DNA of 64,000 nucleotides from Hirsutella rhossiliensis. Lineage: Eukaryota > Ascomycota > Sordariomycetes > Hypocreales > Ophiocordycipitaceae. Each line of letters begins with the position of its first letter. The first letter of the stretch is position 1. A program made the position numbers and the translations under genes. This document shows, piece after piece, positions 23,676-34,282 of the stretch. Where the stretch lies: assembly GCF_020360975.1 (NCBI RefSeq), contig NW_025408669.1, positions 248,001 through 312,000 of the forward strand, given 5' to 3'. The notes under the pieces were generated by a model. The model had not been told where the DNA came from, did not search any database, and saw nothing but the letters and a program-made list of their open reading frames with translations.

Positions 23676-26600
23676 ATGATAAAAATCGACTCTTCTGCCG
23701 TCCCTACGGTCCGTAGGACGATTCTTGCAGAGCCCTAAGATTAGGATAAGTGGGTAAAGGAGCTACGGGCTCGTGTGGACAGAACCATCCACAATTTAGT
23801 CTTCTCTGACAAGCAGGACCCTCTCGAGCCCCCTCTTCGTCCTAGGGCAACGGACTTTGTAGAGGGAGCTACCCTCTTCTCTGAGCTAACCTCTATACAA
23901 CAGAGAGCTTTTTCTGCTGCCTTAGGCGACTACGAGAGTCACCGAGGAATACACGAGACGAAGTTGCTAACGGCTGCTCGTACGGCGATAACGGAATCCG
24001 TTAGTGCCGTAAAGCTAATCTCTCTTCGAGAGGAAGAGACTCCTAGGCAGTGGCTTTTAAAGCTCGAGACCTCAACAGCTCCCTCAAGAGGTTATATAAC
24101 TGACCGTATTAGGAAGACCTATACGGCCCACCTAGGAGCCTTTTCTGCTAGGAACCTACTAGCTTCTTCGTAGCTAGCTAAGTGGGAAGAAATCCTCGAG
24201 GAAGCTAACCAATACTTCCTCACAGAAGCTCTTTCCGGCTAGTGGCTACGGGATATATCTCTGCTAATAAAGCCTATTAGTGACGGTTACTCGACTATCT
24301 TTCGAGAAGCTAGCCGGGAACTAGACGAAGAGGCTGCTAGAGTACAACAGTAAGCAGTCTTATTCCTTCGTGGCCAGCACTTAACCCAGACGGTTCGACC
24401 TGTAGCCCCTGTTGCTACGGCTCCCGCTGCTGCTGCTGCGGCTGTTGCTCCTTCGGCTCCTCCTCCCTCGAGAGCCTCAACGCCGTCGTCAACTGCAGCT
24501 GCGGCCCCGGCTACGCATCTGCTCCGGGCCCGGCCCGGTCCCGTTAGTCAGACCGGCCCGACTAGTCCCCAATGGACCTTTCAGTCCGTTAGTCGAAAAA
24601 TCAGGGAACTAGTCGAAATCGAACCTCTTCGTTAAAATCAGCAACAAGGGGTAAAAAGGGGGGGTTTTCAAGCAGACCTTCCGGACCGGGACGAGGATTC
24701 CTCGAAGAAACAACGTACGAGAAGGAATCGACCTACCTACTAAGCATGCAAAAAGCCCCATCGGCTAGAAGACTGCTGGCAGGTCTTCGAGGAAAACCGA
24801 CCCAAAGGAGTCAACCCTTTAAAGAGGCTACGAGAAATAGTACAACAGTCTCTTAAGGAGGACCCCTCGTTGCAGAAGAAGATAGACGAGATTCGGGTTG
24901 CTAAGAAATAGCAACCAACGCCGCTACCGCAAATTCGAGGAAAAATCGTTGGTATAGCAAATCCGGCCTTCGTCTTCCCTACGGATCAACAAGGCTAAGA
25001 CCAACCGTTAGAGCCCTCCGATTATCCCCTACGAAAATCAGCTATCCTTGACTCTGGTGCTTCCCTCGATATATGCAATATACTCTCACGATTCCGGTCC
25101 TTTAAGAAGGCACGAAAGGAATATCTTATTGCCGGGGAATCAACCGTACGGATAGAAGGATACGGAAGGGTGAATTTCACGATGAAATTACCTAATAGAT
25201 CTATACGAATTCTTCGACGAAAAAGGGTAGCTTTTTGCCCTCGATTTTCAACGAGCCTGATTTCCTTCCGCCTTCTTCGAAAGGAAGGAATCTTCTAGGA
25301 TACGACGTCTAAGCCTACGAGGCTAGTCTAGAAGAATCAGACTATTGGGCTTATCGAGGAAAAATTCGGTCAATTTATTCTCGAATTCCGACCTATCCTT
25401 AGGAAGGAACTACTCGAGAAGTTAGCTTTCCCTGCTAGGAGGGTAGGATCTAAGGACCCTCTTCCAGCAGCCTAAGGAGACGGTCTTCTTTGGCACGCAC
25501 GACTTGGTCACCCGGGCCCCCTAGCTTTACATAAGCTAGGTCAATAACAAGGCGTACGAATAAGGGGCCCAAAGACCGTCGAATGCGAATACTGCGGCCA
25601 AGGAAAGACTAGGAGACGAATTTCTAGACGAACGCCTTTACGGCCGGACCAGCCGTGTAAGGAAATTTAGGTCGATTAGACCGACGTCTCGAGGGATCAG
25701 GAAAGCTTCGTTAGGGTAATGTTTTTCACAGACGCTTTTTTAGGGATAGTTTTCCCCTATTTCTTACGGACCTACCTAAGTAAGCATAACTGGTCTGCCC
25801 TCCGGGACTTCGTTAACTGGATGAAATCCTACTTTAGCTACGAGGTAAAGAAGATACGGTCTAACGGAGAGCTATTTACGAAGGATATCTTAAATTGGCT
25901 ACGAAAAAGGGGCATTTTACCCCTCCCGTTAGCACCGAATACCCAGGCCTAGAACGGAGGGGCAGAAAGATCAGGGGGTGCTGTGATAGAAAGGGCCCGT
26001 ATAATGAGACTTGCTGCAAGGCTTCCACACGACCTTTGGAGGGAAGTCGTTGAGACCGCCTGTTACCTTCGGAACCGGACCCTAAGGGACCCTAGGGGAC
26101 CAAGAGACTATAGGGACCCAGAGACCCGTTTTAAGACCCAAGGAATAGACTAGAAATCCCCACTCGAGCTCTTTACGAAGAAGAGGGCCTCGCTAGCCCA
26201 CCTTCGTGCCTACGGCTGCAAGGCATACGCAATGACTGCCGATGCACAGCTAAAAAGGAAGAAGAAAAGAAAGCTTAATCCTAGAGCCTTTATTAGTTAC
26301 CTCGTTAGGTATAATTCTACGAATATCTTCCGGATCTAGATTCCTCTTCTACGGAAGGTTATTTCGACTAGGGATGTGATTTTCGACGAATCTAGCTTCT
26401 TCGACGGAAAGAGGGATCAACAGCCCCTCTTACTCTCTCAACGTCAGCTAATTCAGAAGATCTAAATTCCCCCTTCCCAACAGTCTTAAGAAGAGGCCCT
26501 AGACGAGGAAATAGAAGAAGAAACCGACGTCGAAGCAGTCGAGGATAACGCCGACTTCGAAGAAGAAGAAGAGGAAGCTGCTAGATCAGATGATCTAGAC

Positions 26601-28107
26601 GAAGAAGGAGACTATAGGAAAGCGGTAGAGCTGGAATACGCCTACCTCCCTACGCCTCCTCTTACGGAACAAGAAGAAGATCTAGAAGCAGCTTTTTCAG
26701 TCAGTCTTCCCGTCTCGGCCCCTAAGGGGGTAGGAAAGGCACCTCTCTCGAAGGATTATCCGGCTGCCTTTTTGTCCCTGCTTCGAGAAGCAAAGGAAGG
26801 TATAGGGCCCGATACGAAAGAAGACCAACCTCTCCCCTATTTCGATCGTTTTTCCGACTTCTACCCAACGCTAATAGAAGACGGTTCCCACGGAGCGTTC
26901 ACAGCAGGCCGGCTTTTTAAGCCAGTATCAGCAAGGAAGGTACATAAAAGAGACCTCCCGGACCCACTAGCAAACCAGAAGCAGCTAGAAAGACACCCCT
27001 TTAGAGACTAGTTTTTCCAGGCCCAGAAAGACCACCTAGCCTCACACGAAGAGATAGGGTCTTTCGAAGAGGTCCTTAAGGAAAAGGCAAGAGGAAAACA
27101 GGTCCTTGGCTATAAGTGGGTCTTTATCTATAAGACTAATAAACACGGCTTCCTTTAAAAGTGCAAAGCCTAGCTAGTTATCTACGGGAACCAGCAAGAA
27201 AAAGGGGATCTTCCTACTAGGGCAACTACCCTAGTAGGGATGTCTTTTCGGACCCTTATAGCTATAGCAGCAGAATTCGACCTCGAGCTCGATTAGATAG
27301 ATGCAGTCAACGCCTTTATTAACTGCCCACTCGAGGAAGAAGAAGTTATCTATATACGCCTTCCACTAGGCTTCTAATAGCTAGGAAAGGTTCTACGGCT
27401 TAGGAAAGCTCTATACAGATTACGAAGATCACCCCTTCTTTAGCAACAGCATTTAATAGGTTCCCTCGAAGCCCTAGGCTTTAAGAAAGTCCCTTAGGAA
27501 CCGTGTATAATATAGAAGGGTAAAATCACGGTCTTCTTCTACGTCGACGACATTATCTAGGCGTACCTAAAAGAGGAAGAAGCTACTGCTAGGGAGGCTA
27601 TACGAGGCCTGCAACAAAGGTATAAGATGACCAGGCTAGGGGAGCTAAAGTGGTTCCTAGGGATACGAATCCTTCGGAATAGGTCCTAACGGACTATCTA
27701 GCTTACCTAGGACGCCTATATCGATAAGGTCGCTTATAAATTCCTCCCTAATTCCTCGATAAGCTTCCCTCTACGCTATGTTGAGAAGAGCTTTTGCCTA
27801 ATCCGTCCTTTTAAGCCAGGGAGCAAGAGAAACACTAATATTAATAGAAGGTGGGCTCCTGCTTTTTCAGCTATTTCTACTAGACCGGATATCTCTTTTA
27901 CGGTCTCCCGGCTAGCTAGGCATAACTAGAATCCTAGCCCTAGGCATTAAGAAGCGGCAGACAGAGCAATCCTTTATCTCTATTTAACGAGATCATATAG
28001 TCTGCGCCTAGGAGGGCAGGAAAGGAAGAAATTAGCTGCCGAAATCTTCCTCTGTTCGAGCGATTCGTCCTTTGCGGACAATTCCTTAGATAGAAAGAGC
28101 TCACAGG
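23676..28107 (+). pseudogene. Copia-G gag-pol, part before the Gypsy-C insertion
   Basis: One frame runs from ATG 23676 to 28107 and resumes at 33524, ending at TGA 34003-34005: 4914 nt, 1638 codons, no frameshift. Gag occupies about residues 1-420 with an Ala/Pro-rich linker. A zinc knuckle near 24738-24782 reads Y-x-A-C-K-K-P-H-x4-C, its first Cys turned to Tyr. Protease D-S-G-A lies near 25049. The GAG-pre-integrase H-A-R-L-G-H is near 25491. Integrase has F-T-D-A at 25725-25736 and R-S-N-G-E at 25857-25871, where Asp would be expected and TpG-to-TpA explains Asn. RT is about 26990-27750 with Y-V-D-D intact at 27540-27551. RNase H starts near 27930. At least ten in-frame TAA/TAG stops (for example 23736, 23742, 24171, 24741) make it inactive. 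Confidence 0.9.
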
Positions 28108-28296
28108 TGTGAAAGGCCTCTAGTGAGTTGATACAACTAACTAGTCCCTATGCTGTTTACTATCAAGATACAGAAGAAAGGAAGAAAGAAAGAGAATCTA
28201 CTACATAAGAGCATAACGGCATTTTATAGCTTCGAGCCAATGGAAGGTTCTAGAAGCTAGCGGCGCAGCCGCCGTTAAAGCAACTTGCCCGTTACA
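28108..28296 (-). repeat. Gypsy-C 3' LTR
   Basis: 189 bp. It differs from the 5' LTR by one single-base indel and two adjacent substitutions (GCAACTT against GCGGCTT). Confidence 0.93.
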
Positions 28297-28299
28297 TTA

Positions 28300-28313
28300 C
28301 CTCCCTCCCTTCC
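28300..28313 (-). promoter_or_regulatory. polypurine tract of Gypsy-C
   Basis: On the minus strand GGAAGGGAGGGAGG ends four bases before the 3' LTR, the expected position for the plus-strand DNA primer. Confidence 0.85.
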
Positions 28314-28329
28314 AACGTTTCCTCTTCCG

Positions 28330-28560
28330 TGGGATTGTGGCAATCTGTGTGAAGATGACTTGAGAAGGTGACACTCTTTTGATGTTTCTTCCATTGCTTC
28401 CATGCATCAGTGTGTCGAATAGTGGCGAGGGGCTCCCACGTGGCTGCGAGTAATCATGCCATTTTACGAGCACCTTCTTCTCGTACCTTCCATTCTTTCA
28501 TCCAGAATTCTTTCGACAGGTACATCTCTTGGCCGTCCACCAGCACCGGCGGGGCACTCT
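28330..28560 (-). pseudogene. Gypsy-C chromodomain
   Basis: In two minus-strand frames one can read V-E-R-I-L-D-E-R-M, then V-L-V-K-W-H-D-Y and W-E-P-L-A-T-I, the core of a chromodomain (binding of methylated histone H3 tails in related elements). The parts lie in different frames, so indels break it. Located directly after the integrase C-terminus and before the polypurine tract. Confidence 0.65.
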
Positions 28561-29850
28561 CTTGATTGATTTTCTGCGAAGGCAATGGGTCTCAGGGACT
28601 GGCGGAGTAGATCGACGTGAAAGACTGAATGGATGCGTCCAGGCACATCCAACCTGTAGGCATGTGGGCTGACTTCGGCGAGCACTTGATATTTGGCATG
28701 TAACCAATCGAGCTTCTTGCAGGGTCGCGATGTTTTGACATTTCTCAAGTTGAGGTATACCCAATCCCCAGGCTTGTATCTCGGTGCGGCCGTCCTGTGT
28801 TTGTTGGCTTGTGCTTGCTGTATTTCCTGGGCCATAGCTATCGCTGCTTGCGCAAACTCCGTGGCGTCCTGTAGTCTCTGAATGAAATCCTCCGCTGCAG
28901 CTTCTCCTGTGTGTCGTGTCTTCCGTTCTTCGATGCTCAACTAACTGGATTGGCTCATTATGGTAGCCATGCATGAAGAAGAACGGACTCAGTCCGGTGG
29001 AGGTTGCTTCCCGCTCGTTAATAGTCGCCATCGCGATTGGAAGCAAGTCTAACCAGTTCTCTTGCAGATAGTTTGTCCATATCCGAAAATCCTCTCTACC
29101 TCTTGGTTCATTCGTTCTGTTGCACCGTCGGTTTGTGGATGGTACGCTGTCGACAACCGTTGCTCGATCCCTAGCAGCTGACAGAAATGTTTCCACATAC
29201 CACTGACGAACTGGGGACCCCGATCACTGGTTATAGCCGTTGGGATGCCATGGACAGGGTAATGTCGTTCGAATAGTCTTCTTGCAACCGCTTCTGAAGA
29301 AATATCGTACAATCCTTCGAGTTCGACGCCTTTGGTGAGTCGGTCCGTGACCACCATGCAGTTCGTCGCGCCATCCCCCGACGGTGGGAGGTCAGTGATA
29401 AAGTCAATGGTAATTTCGCTCCATATGCGTTGCGGAATAGGGAGCGGCTTTAGGAGTCCTTTCTTTGTATCCCTCCAGATGGTGTTTCGTCGCAAACCTC
29501 GCAGTTGCGCACAAACCGACGTACATCGCTAGCGGCACCCGGCCAGAAGAAGCGTCTCGACAGAGTCGAGTACGTGAGTCCCTTCCAGGATGTCGGTGAT
29601 ATGAGTCGTAGGTTTCCTGGATGATCCTCGTACGTAGCGGCTCCGAACCGGGTATCCAGACGCGTTCTCTAAAGCACAGCAGGCCTCTATTGTCTAATGA
29701 GCACTCTGAAATGCGACAACCTTCTCCTTCTGTAATTCTGTTGTAAACTCTTCGCCATCTGCTACCAGCTTCGTGAGTTCTTGATGAGCTTGTCTTCTTG
29801 GCGTGCAGCGTGCCACAGCTGCTGTAACTCCTCATCTTCAAATATCTGAT
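28560..29850 (-). pseudogene. Gypsy-C integrase
   Basis: The catalytic core is open at 29495-29049 on the minus strand. It has W-S-E-I-T-I-D-F-I-T-D-L-P, T-S-D-R-G-P-Q-F and H-P-Q-T-D-G-A-T-E, giving catalytic Asp at 29405, Asp at 29225 and Glu at 29117 with 35 residues between the last two (DDX35E), all intact. Upstream (about 29841-29500) is the region of the HHCC zinc-binding part. Downstream the frame shifts to 29196-28940 (N-E-R-E-A-T-S-T-G-L-S-P-F-F) and again to 28940-28560, the C-terminal domain with P-G-D-W-V-Y-L and V-F-H-V-D-L-L-R. The core itself looks functional, but the polyprotein cannot be made in one piece. Confidence 0.88.
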
Positions 29851-29940
29851 CTCTTTTCGAAGTTGATTTCCTGGGCACCCTCGGTGTTGGTAGACAATGT
29901 CGATATTGGGACCCTTCTAAGGTGATCATCTTGAATAGCC

Positions 29941-30440
29941 TCATAATGCGTCCTTTAGTCGTTCATCAGGTGGTTGGCCGGCATGTGGTCCCGTCGAGAG
30001 GTGCGTCAGGCAATCCGCCCTTGCGGCCCGGCCTCCATTCGAGTTCAATTGGAACCTGGACAGGAACTCCGACCACCGCACTTGTCTCTCTGTCAACCTC
30101 CTTTCCGAGTAGAAGTATCTCAGGTTCTTGTGGTCCGTTAGGATCTTGAAGTGCTCTACTGCCCGTAGCTCTGGTTCCCACTGCTCCAAACATCTGAGAA
30201 TGGCGGTAGCTCCTTGTCATGGATAGCGTAGTTCCTTCGGCTGCCGAATGTTTCTTCGAGAAGTATGCGACAGGTCGTACCAGTCCACCTTATCATCTCT
30301 CTGCAAGAGCACGCCTCCCGACGCGAATCCTGGAAGCGTCTGCTTCCAAGATAGTCTCCTTTCTGGATGGGCAAGGATCGGGGCCGTGATCAACAGGTCC
30401 TTGAGCTTCTCGAAGGCTTCGTCGCACAATCCATCCCAAC
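29941..30440 (-). pseudogene. Gypsy-C RNase H
   Basis: Minus frames 30429-30217 (A-F-E-K-L-K, A-P-I-L-A-H-P), 30374-30156 (N-Y-A-I-H-D-K-E-L) and 30189-29941 (L-T-D-H-K-N-L-R-Y-F, W-S-E-F-L-S-R-F) together cover a gypsy RNase H of normal length. Two frame changes occur inside it. Confidence 0.8.
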
Positions 30441-30499
30441 GGAATGGCGTCCTTCTTCGTTAGCCGCGTTAGCGCTCAGCTATCACCGAAGTCTGGCAT

Positions 30500-31414
30500 A
30501 AATATCCTGTAGAAGTTCGCGATCCGATGAAACTCCTCACGGATTTAACATTCGTCGAGGTTGCCCACATCCCTTCAGCCTCAACCTTCTCTGGTCGACT
30601 CGGATCCCACCTCCGCCTCGATGATAAACCCAAGGTATTTCACAGCCTTGACTTCGAATTCGCTCTTGTTGATGTCAGTTGCAGCCCAGCATCCATCAGT
30701 CGTTGGAGGACCTTGCCGACTTTGTCGCGGTGGTCTTGCAGGCTTCAGAGGAGAAGATCAGGACATCGTCGATATATGCTGACACAAAATCGTCTAGAGT
30801 AATCCTGGAGCGCGCTGTTAATGTACCGCTGAAAGGCTGCTGGTGCGCCTGTCAGGCCGAATGGAACTACCAGCCATTCGAAGGATCCATAGCGCGTTCT
30901 GAAAGCTGTCTTTTCTTCGTCGGCGGGGCGACCTGATCTTATGGAACGCTGCTATTACATCTACCTTGGTGAACCACCTTGCCTTGGCTATAGTTCGCAG
31001 GTCTCGCTCAGTAAGGAGCAGGATAGCGGTCCCTCTTCGTTATATGGTTCAAACCTCTGTAATCCACGCAGAAGCGGATGCCTCCACCGGGCTTCTTCAC
31101 CATAAGGACTGGTGCTGCGGCTGGCGAGCTGCTGACTCTAATAAATCCCTTGTCGAGTAGTTATGTGAGGTCTTTCGTAGCACCAATAGCTCCTCGCGGG
31201 ACATGCTGTAAAGCGGTCCCCAGGGTAGGGGCTTCTCTCGGCCATGCTCGTCTTTCAGCACTTCGATCTTCAGGTCCACACCTGGCCGATGAGGGGGCAG
31301 CTGGTCGGCCAGTTGCTGAGAGAAAGCTCGAGACCACTTGTGGTACTGTGGTGGCAGCTTCTCCATTACGTCAGTCTTCGGTTTCGGTCTTAGGGCCTTG
31401 TCAATATCCGCCAT
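30500..31414 (-). pseudogene. Gypsy-C reverse transcriptase
   Basis: The N-terminal part in 31414-31097 shows L-P-P-H-R-P-G-V-D and the P-W-G-P-L-Y-S-M-S-R-E-E-L motif. Downstream minus frames contain F-H-K-I/R-F-like finger and palm segments. The catalytic box Y-I-D-D-V-L-I-F-S lies with Y-I-D-D at 30776-30765, intact. More than one frame change separates the start from the box. This is the expected RT of a fungal chromovirus. Confidence 0.82.
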
Positions 31415-31498
31415 TGTGACCGAGTGAACTCAATGCCGCCTTTGCGTTTGTCACGGCGTGCTTCCGCTAAAAGGTTGCGGCCATGACATTAGAGACGT

Positions 31499-31850
31499 CT
31501 AGCTGGGAGGCTGGTAACGTCGTCGGTCTCGTGCTTGAACTCCACTGGACCCGATCTCGAGATATCCTTCCTTTGCGTGGATGTGAACATCCTGGTCTTC
31601 CATCCATCGTTTACCCAGGATCATGTCCCAGTTAAGATCGTCGATGACGTACGCGAAAACACGATGCTGCTGATGTCCATCGAGGTCGATCGACACATAC
31701 GTGATCTTGTCGATTTTGACCTCCTTGCCGTCTCCGCTGCATTCTCAAGATGCGCGGCTGGACGCGTATATGTGGCAACTGGAGAGAGTGAAATGTGCGC
31801 TTGCTAACCGCGCCGTAGCAGAGGCAGCCATAGTCGACAAGATGGCACAA
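31499..31850 (-). pseudogene. Gypsy-C protease
   Basis: The minus frame 31850-31632 has L-V-D-Y-G-C-L-C near 31840-31817, where fungal gypsy proteases have a D-S/T-G triad, so the middle residue is Tyr. The C-terminal part follows in another frame (31696-31499): A-Y-V-I-D-D-L-N-W-D-M-I-L-G-K-R-W-M, the typical end of this protease. At least one frame change lies between. Confidence 0.75.
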
Positions 31851-31944
31851 AGTCTGTGCCGTTCACCCTGACGTCTGCTATGAACGGTTCTCCGTCCATT
31901 TTGCTTTCGCTCACATCCCATTCTCTCACAGCCGCCGCGTGTCC

Positions 31945-33179
31945 CTAGTCTGAATCTTCATCGCTATGAGACGAAGCTTCGTCTTCGGCGATCTCGGCAT
32001 TAGTGACCGCTGGTCGTGTCGGAGCCACGGCATTGACCTGAGTGCGACGGGTCGCGTTTGCGGGTCGGATAGGCGCAGCCAATGGGCGCGCTCGATCCTG
32101 CAGTTGTCTCTTCCACAACGAAGGCAACGCCCTTCACGGTAACAGGCGTCCATCTCGGTCTGATCGACCCACTTTGCACGCGCCAACAGCGCTTGGTCTT
32201 CTGGTCGGTTGGATTGGTGACCATATGTGTTCTTATCACTGCGGGTGCGCGCAGCGTTCACTTTCGCGGATGCTTGTAGAGTTGGCTCCCATTCCATCAT
32301 GTCCTCTCGTCTAACTTCAGTTTCTGGCCGGACTGTTTCTGGGCGGCCTGGCCTCCATGGTTCTGGTGGTTGTCATAGTTGTCCGAACTCTTTGTGTTGC
32401 CTCAGGGCCTTTTCCACTGACCCAACAGTTCCATCTGGCTGCTCAGCGAATCGCATCTCCTCGCCAGCCCAACGTAGCTGCTGATGGCAGAGGGTCAGAG
32501 CCTATAAGGGCTGCTTTCATTTTGTCGTTTAGTGCCTCCTGAGGTAGGAAATCTTGCTGTCGTCTGGCCAATACTCGGCGTTGGCATTGGCGATCTCCCT
32601 CTCAAAGCGGGGTAAAGGACGTGAATGGTTCATTCTCCTTGCTTAATCGAATGCAAGTTGCGTGTAGCTCTCTGCTTGCGATCCCTCCCCGTACAACAAC
32701 TCGAGGCGGTTGAGTAGTTCAGCAACATTGAACGTTTTCTTCTCGTTTTGCATCTCCACAAATGTGGTCACGTTGTCTTTAGCCTTGCCTTCTAGGCTCA
32801 TGAAGATGTACATAAAGTGGCCTTCTGCATCTCAGGGCCTTTGTCGACTCGTAGCTTTCCTTCGGTTTCTAGTTTCCAGCTTCGCCACTGGGCCTTGTCG
32901 CCGCCGAATTTCGGTATGTCTCGTAATTTGGGGCGCTTGGTTGGTGAGGTTGTGAGTGGCGACCACACGGGTGTCCTCAATGGGGACAGCCGGGGTGACA
33001 GATGGCGTTGGCTCTAGGAGTTCAGACGAACGGGCTTGCTGGTGTTGTTGGAGTTCCAGGGCAATAAAACGTTCTTCAAACTGGGTGTTTCTTCGAGAAC
33101 TCTCTTCTCTCAGACTTCGTATCTCGGCAACCAGGGCGCTGAGGACGTCCGACTGCATGTTGTTGTTATCTTCGGCCAT
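31945..33179 (-). pseudogene. Gypsy-C gag
   Basis: The first ATG after the primer-binding site on the minus strand is 33179-33177, giving M-A-E-D-N-N-N and then a Gln/Glu/Arg-rich coiled-coil-like stretch (about residues 10-50). After a frame change 32980-32798 reads P-K-F-G-G-D-K-A-Q-W-R-S-W, a gag core motif. A further frame (32300-31926) has C-L-R-C-G-R-D-N at about 32126-32103, a partial zinc knuckle. The acidic C-terminus (D-E-A-S-S-H-S-D-E-D) ends at 31945 in a third frame. At least three frame changes. Confidence 0.8.
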
Positions 33180-33218
33180 CGCGACTTCGCTGAACGCTAA
33201 TAGTTCGACGGGACTCAG

Positions 33219-33311
33219 TTTGGTGTCTTCAGTGTCTTCGGTGTCTTCGGTGTCTTCAGTGTCTTCAATTGTCTTCAGTGTCTTCGGTGTCTTCAGTGTC
33301 TTCAATGTCTT
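33219..33311 (-). repeat. 9-bp minisatellite in the Gypsy-C leader
   Basis: About ten imperfect copies of GAAGACACC/GAAGACACT (minus strand) lie between the primer-binding site and the first gag ATG. If read through without ATG they would give Glu-Asp-Thr and Lys-Thr-Leu repeats, but no ATG occurs upstream, so this is most simply untranslated leader. Confidence 0.8.
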
Positions 33312-33316
33312 CAGTG

Positions 33317-33328
33317 ATCTTGATAGTA
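33317..33328 (-). promoter_or_regulatory. self-priming primer-binding site of Gypsy-C
   Basis: On the minus strand TACTATCAAGAT follows the 5' LTR directly. It is the exact complement of ATCTTGATAGTA within the same LTR (minus strand 33390-33379), a 12-of-12 match. It has no TGG start expected for a tRNA 3' end. This fits Tf1-type self-priming, where the RNA 5' end folds onto the primer-binding site, and predicts transcription start at about 33390. Confidence 0.75.
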
Positions 33329-33518
33329 TGTGAAAGGCCTCTAGTGAGTTGATACAACTAACTAGTCCCTATGCTGTTTACTATCAAGATACAGAAGAAA
33401 GGAAGAAAGAAAGAGAATCTACTACATAAGAGCATAACGGCATTTTATAGCTTCGAGCCAATGGAAGGTTCTAGAAGCTAGGCGGCGCAGCCGCCGTTAA
33501 AGCGGCTTGCCCGTTACA
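33329..33518 (-). repeat. Gypsy-C 5' LTR
   Basis: 190 bp. It holds the TATA box, the predicted start site and a GC-rich inverted repeat GGCGGC-GCA-GCCGCC (33481-33495). Confidence 0.93.
33442..33449 (-). promoter_or_regulatory. TATA box of Gypsy-C LTR promoter
   Basis: TATAAAAT on the minus strand, about 59 bases before the self-complementary segment at 33390-33379 proposed as the RNA 5' end. Confidence 0.6.
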
Positions 33519-33523
33519 ACAGG

Positions 33524-34005
33524 GGTATATTATATCCCTTTTTAGAGGAACCATTGCTTAGAGAGCTTCGAAGTAGGCTACCGTTACGACTTCTAGTACG
33601 GAGGTAGAGCTACTAGCTCTTTTAGAAGCGTCAAAAGAAGCGATTTTCCTTAGCCGGCTACTAATATCGTTACGACTGCAAATTCCGTCCCCGTTAGCTA
33701 TAGAATGCGATAACACGTAGACTATACGAATTCTTACGGAGGAAAATAGTAAGCTATCGACCCGGCTACGGCATATCGATATCCACCAGCATTGGTTACG
33801 CTAAGAGGTCTAAAGGGGACTTATTTCCGTCCGTTAGGTTCCAACGGCATCAATAAAAGCCGACGGTCTTACGAAGCCCCTGCCGAAGTAGAAGCTGGCT
33901 GTCTTTTTACAGCAAATTAGGCTAGAAGACGTTCGAGAGAAGCTATCCTTAGAAGTCCGCCTTAAGAGTCTACGAGAGGAGCTAATAGCACGTACGAGAA
34001 GGTGA
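33524..34005 (+). pseudogene. Copia-G gag-pol, RNase H remainder after the Gypsy-C insertion
   Basis: In phase with the frame leaving 28107, through one split Gly codon. RNase H motifs are T-S-S-T-E-V-E-L-L-A-L near 33587-33619, I-E-C-D-N and R-H-I-D-I-H in order, and K-A-D-G-L-T-K-P-L near 33853-33885, typical of the Copia RNase H C-terminus. The ORF ends at TGA 34003-34005. Several TAG/TAA stops lie at Gln/Trp positions. Gypsy-C thus inserted inside the RNase H domain. Confidence 0.88.
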
Positions 34006-34282
34006 CGTCTATAGCCGAAGAAAAGGAAGAGGTTTTTCCCTTTAGAGGGCCCCCTATTTTGATTGGGTTTTCCTTCTAAGAAGGCCCTTTCTTATAGGAC
34101 TTTCCCCTCTTTAGGCCCCTTTTTCCTTAAATAGGTCTAAAAGAGCCTAGGGACCCGAAAGGGCCCCTGCTTTCCTCGAGTAAAGGGAGAAGTGCAGAGC
34201 TAAGAACCTCCTCTATACGCTCACTAGCCCAAAGCCGTATTAGCTATGCCCTTACTATAAGGGCAGGCCATAGCTAGGGGTG
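34006..34282 (+). other. Copia-G 3' untranslated region and polypurine tract
   Basis: No coding sign. It is conserved in Copia-F (59241-59542) and, inverted, in Copia-D (2874-3170). It ends with the purine-rich AGCTAGGGGTG just before the 3' LTR, the likely polypurine tract. Confidence 0.6.

Larger units (their letters stand above)
28108..33518 (-). mobile_element. Gypsy-C: un-RIPed chromodomain Ty3/gypsy element, frameshifted
   Basis: A 5.41-kb minus-strand element with 189/190-bp LTRs and a perfect TSD ACAGG (28103-28107 and 33519-33523). The empty site exists in Copia-F near 58749-58766. LTRs start TGTGAAAGG and end CCGTTACA, giving canonical TG...CA. CpA and TpG occur at normal levels, so RIP has not acted on it. 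The minus-strand order is LTR, self-complementary primer-binding site, gag, protease, RT, RNase H, integrase, chromodomain, polypurine tract, LTR. The reading frame changes at least ten times, so it is not autonomous despite young LTRs. Confidence 0.93.

Noticed and set aside
24412..24612. 66-residue Leu/Arg-rich plus ORF
   Set aside because: Out-of-frame shadow of the Copia-G gag linker; the gag frame is one base off and continues through.
32956..33333. 125-residue plus-strand ORF and other plus frames across 29.3-32.9 kb
   Set aside because: Antisense shadows of Gypsy-C gag-pol; the minus strand carries recognisable integrase, RT, protease and gag motifs.
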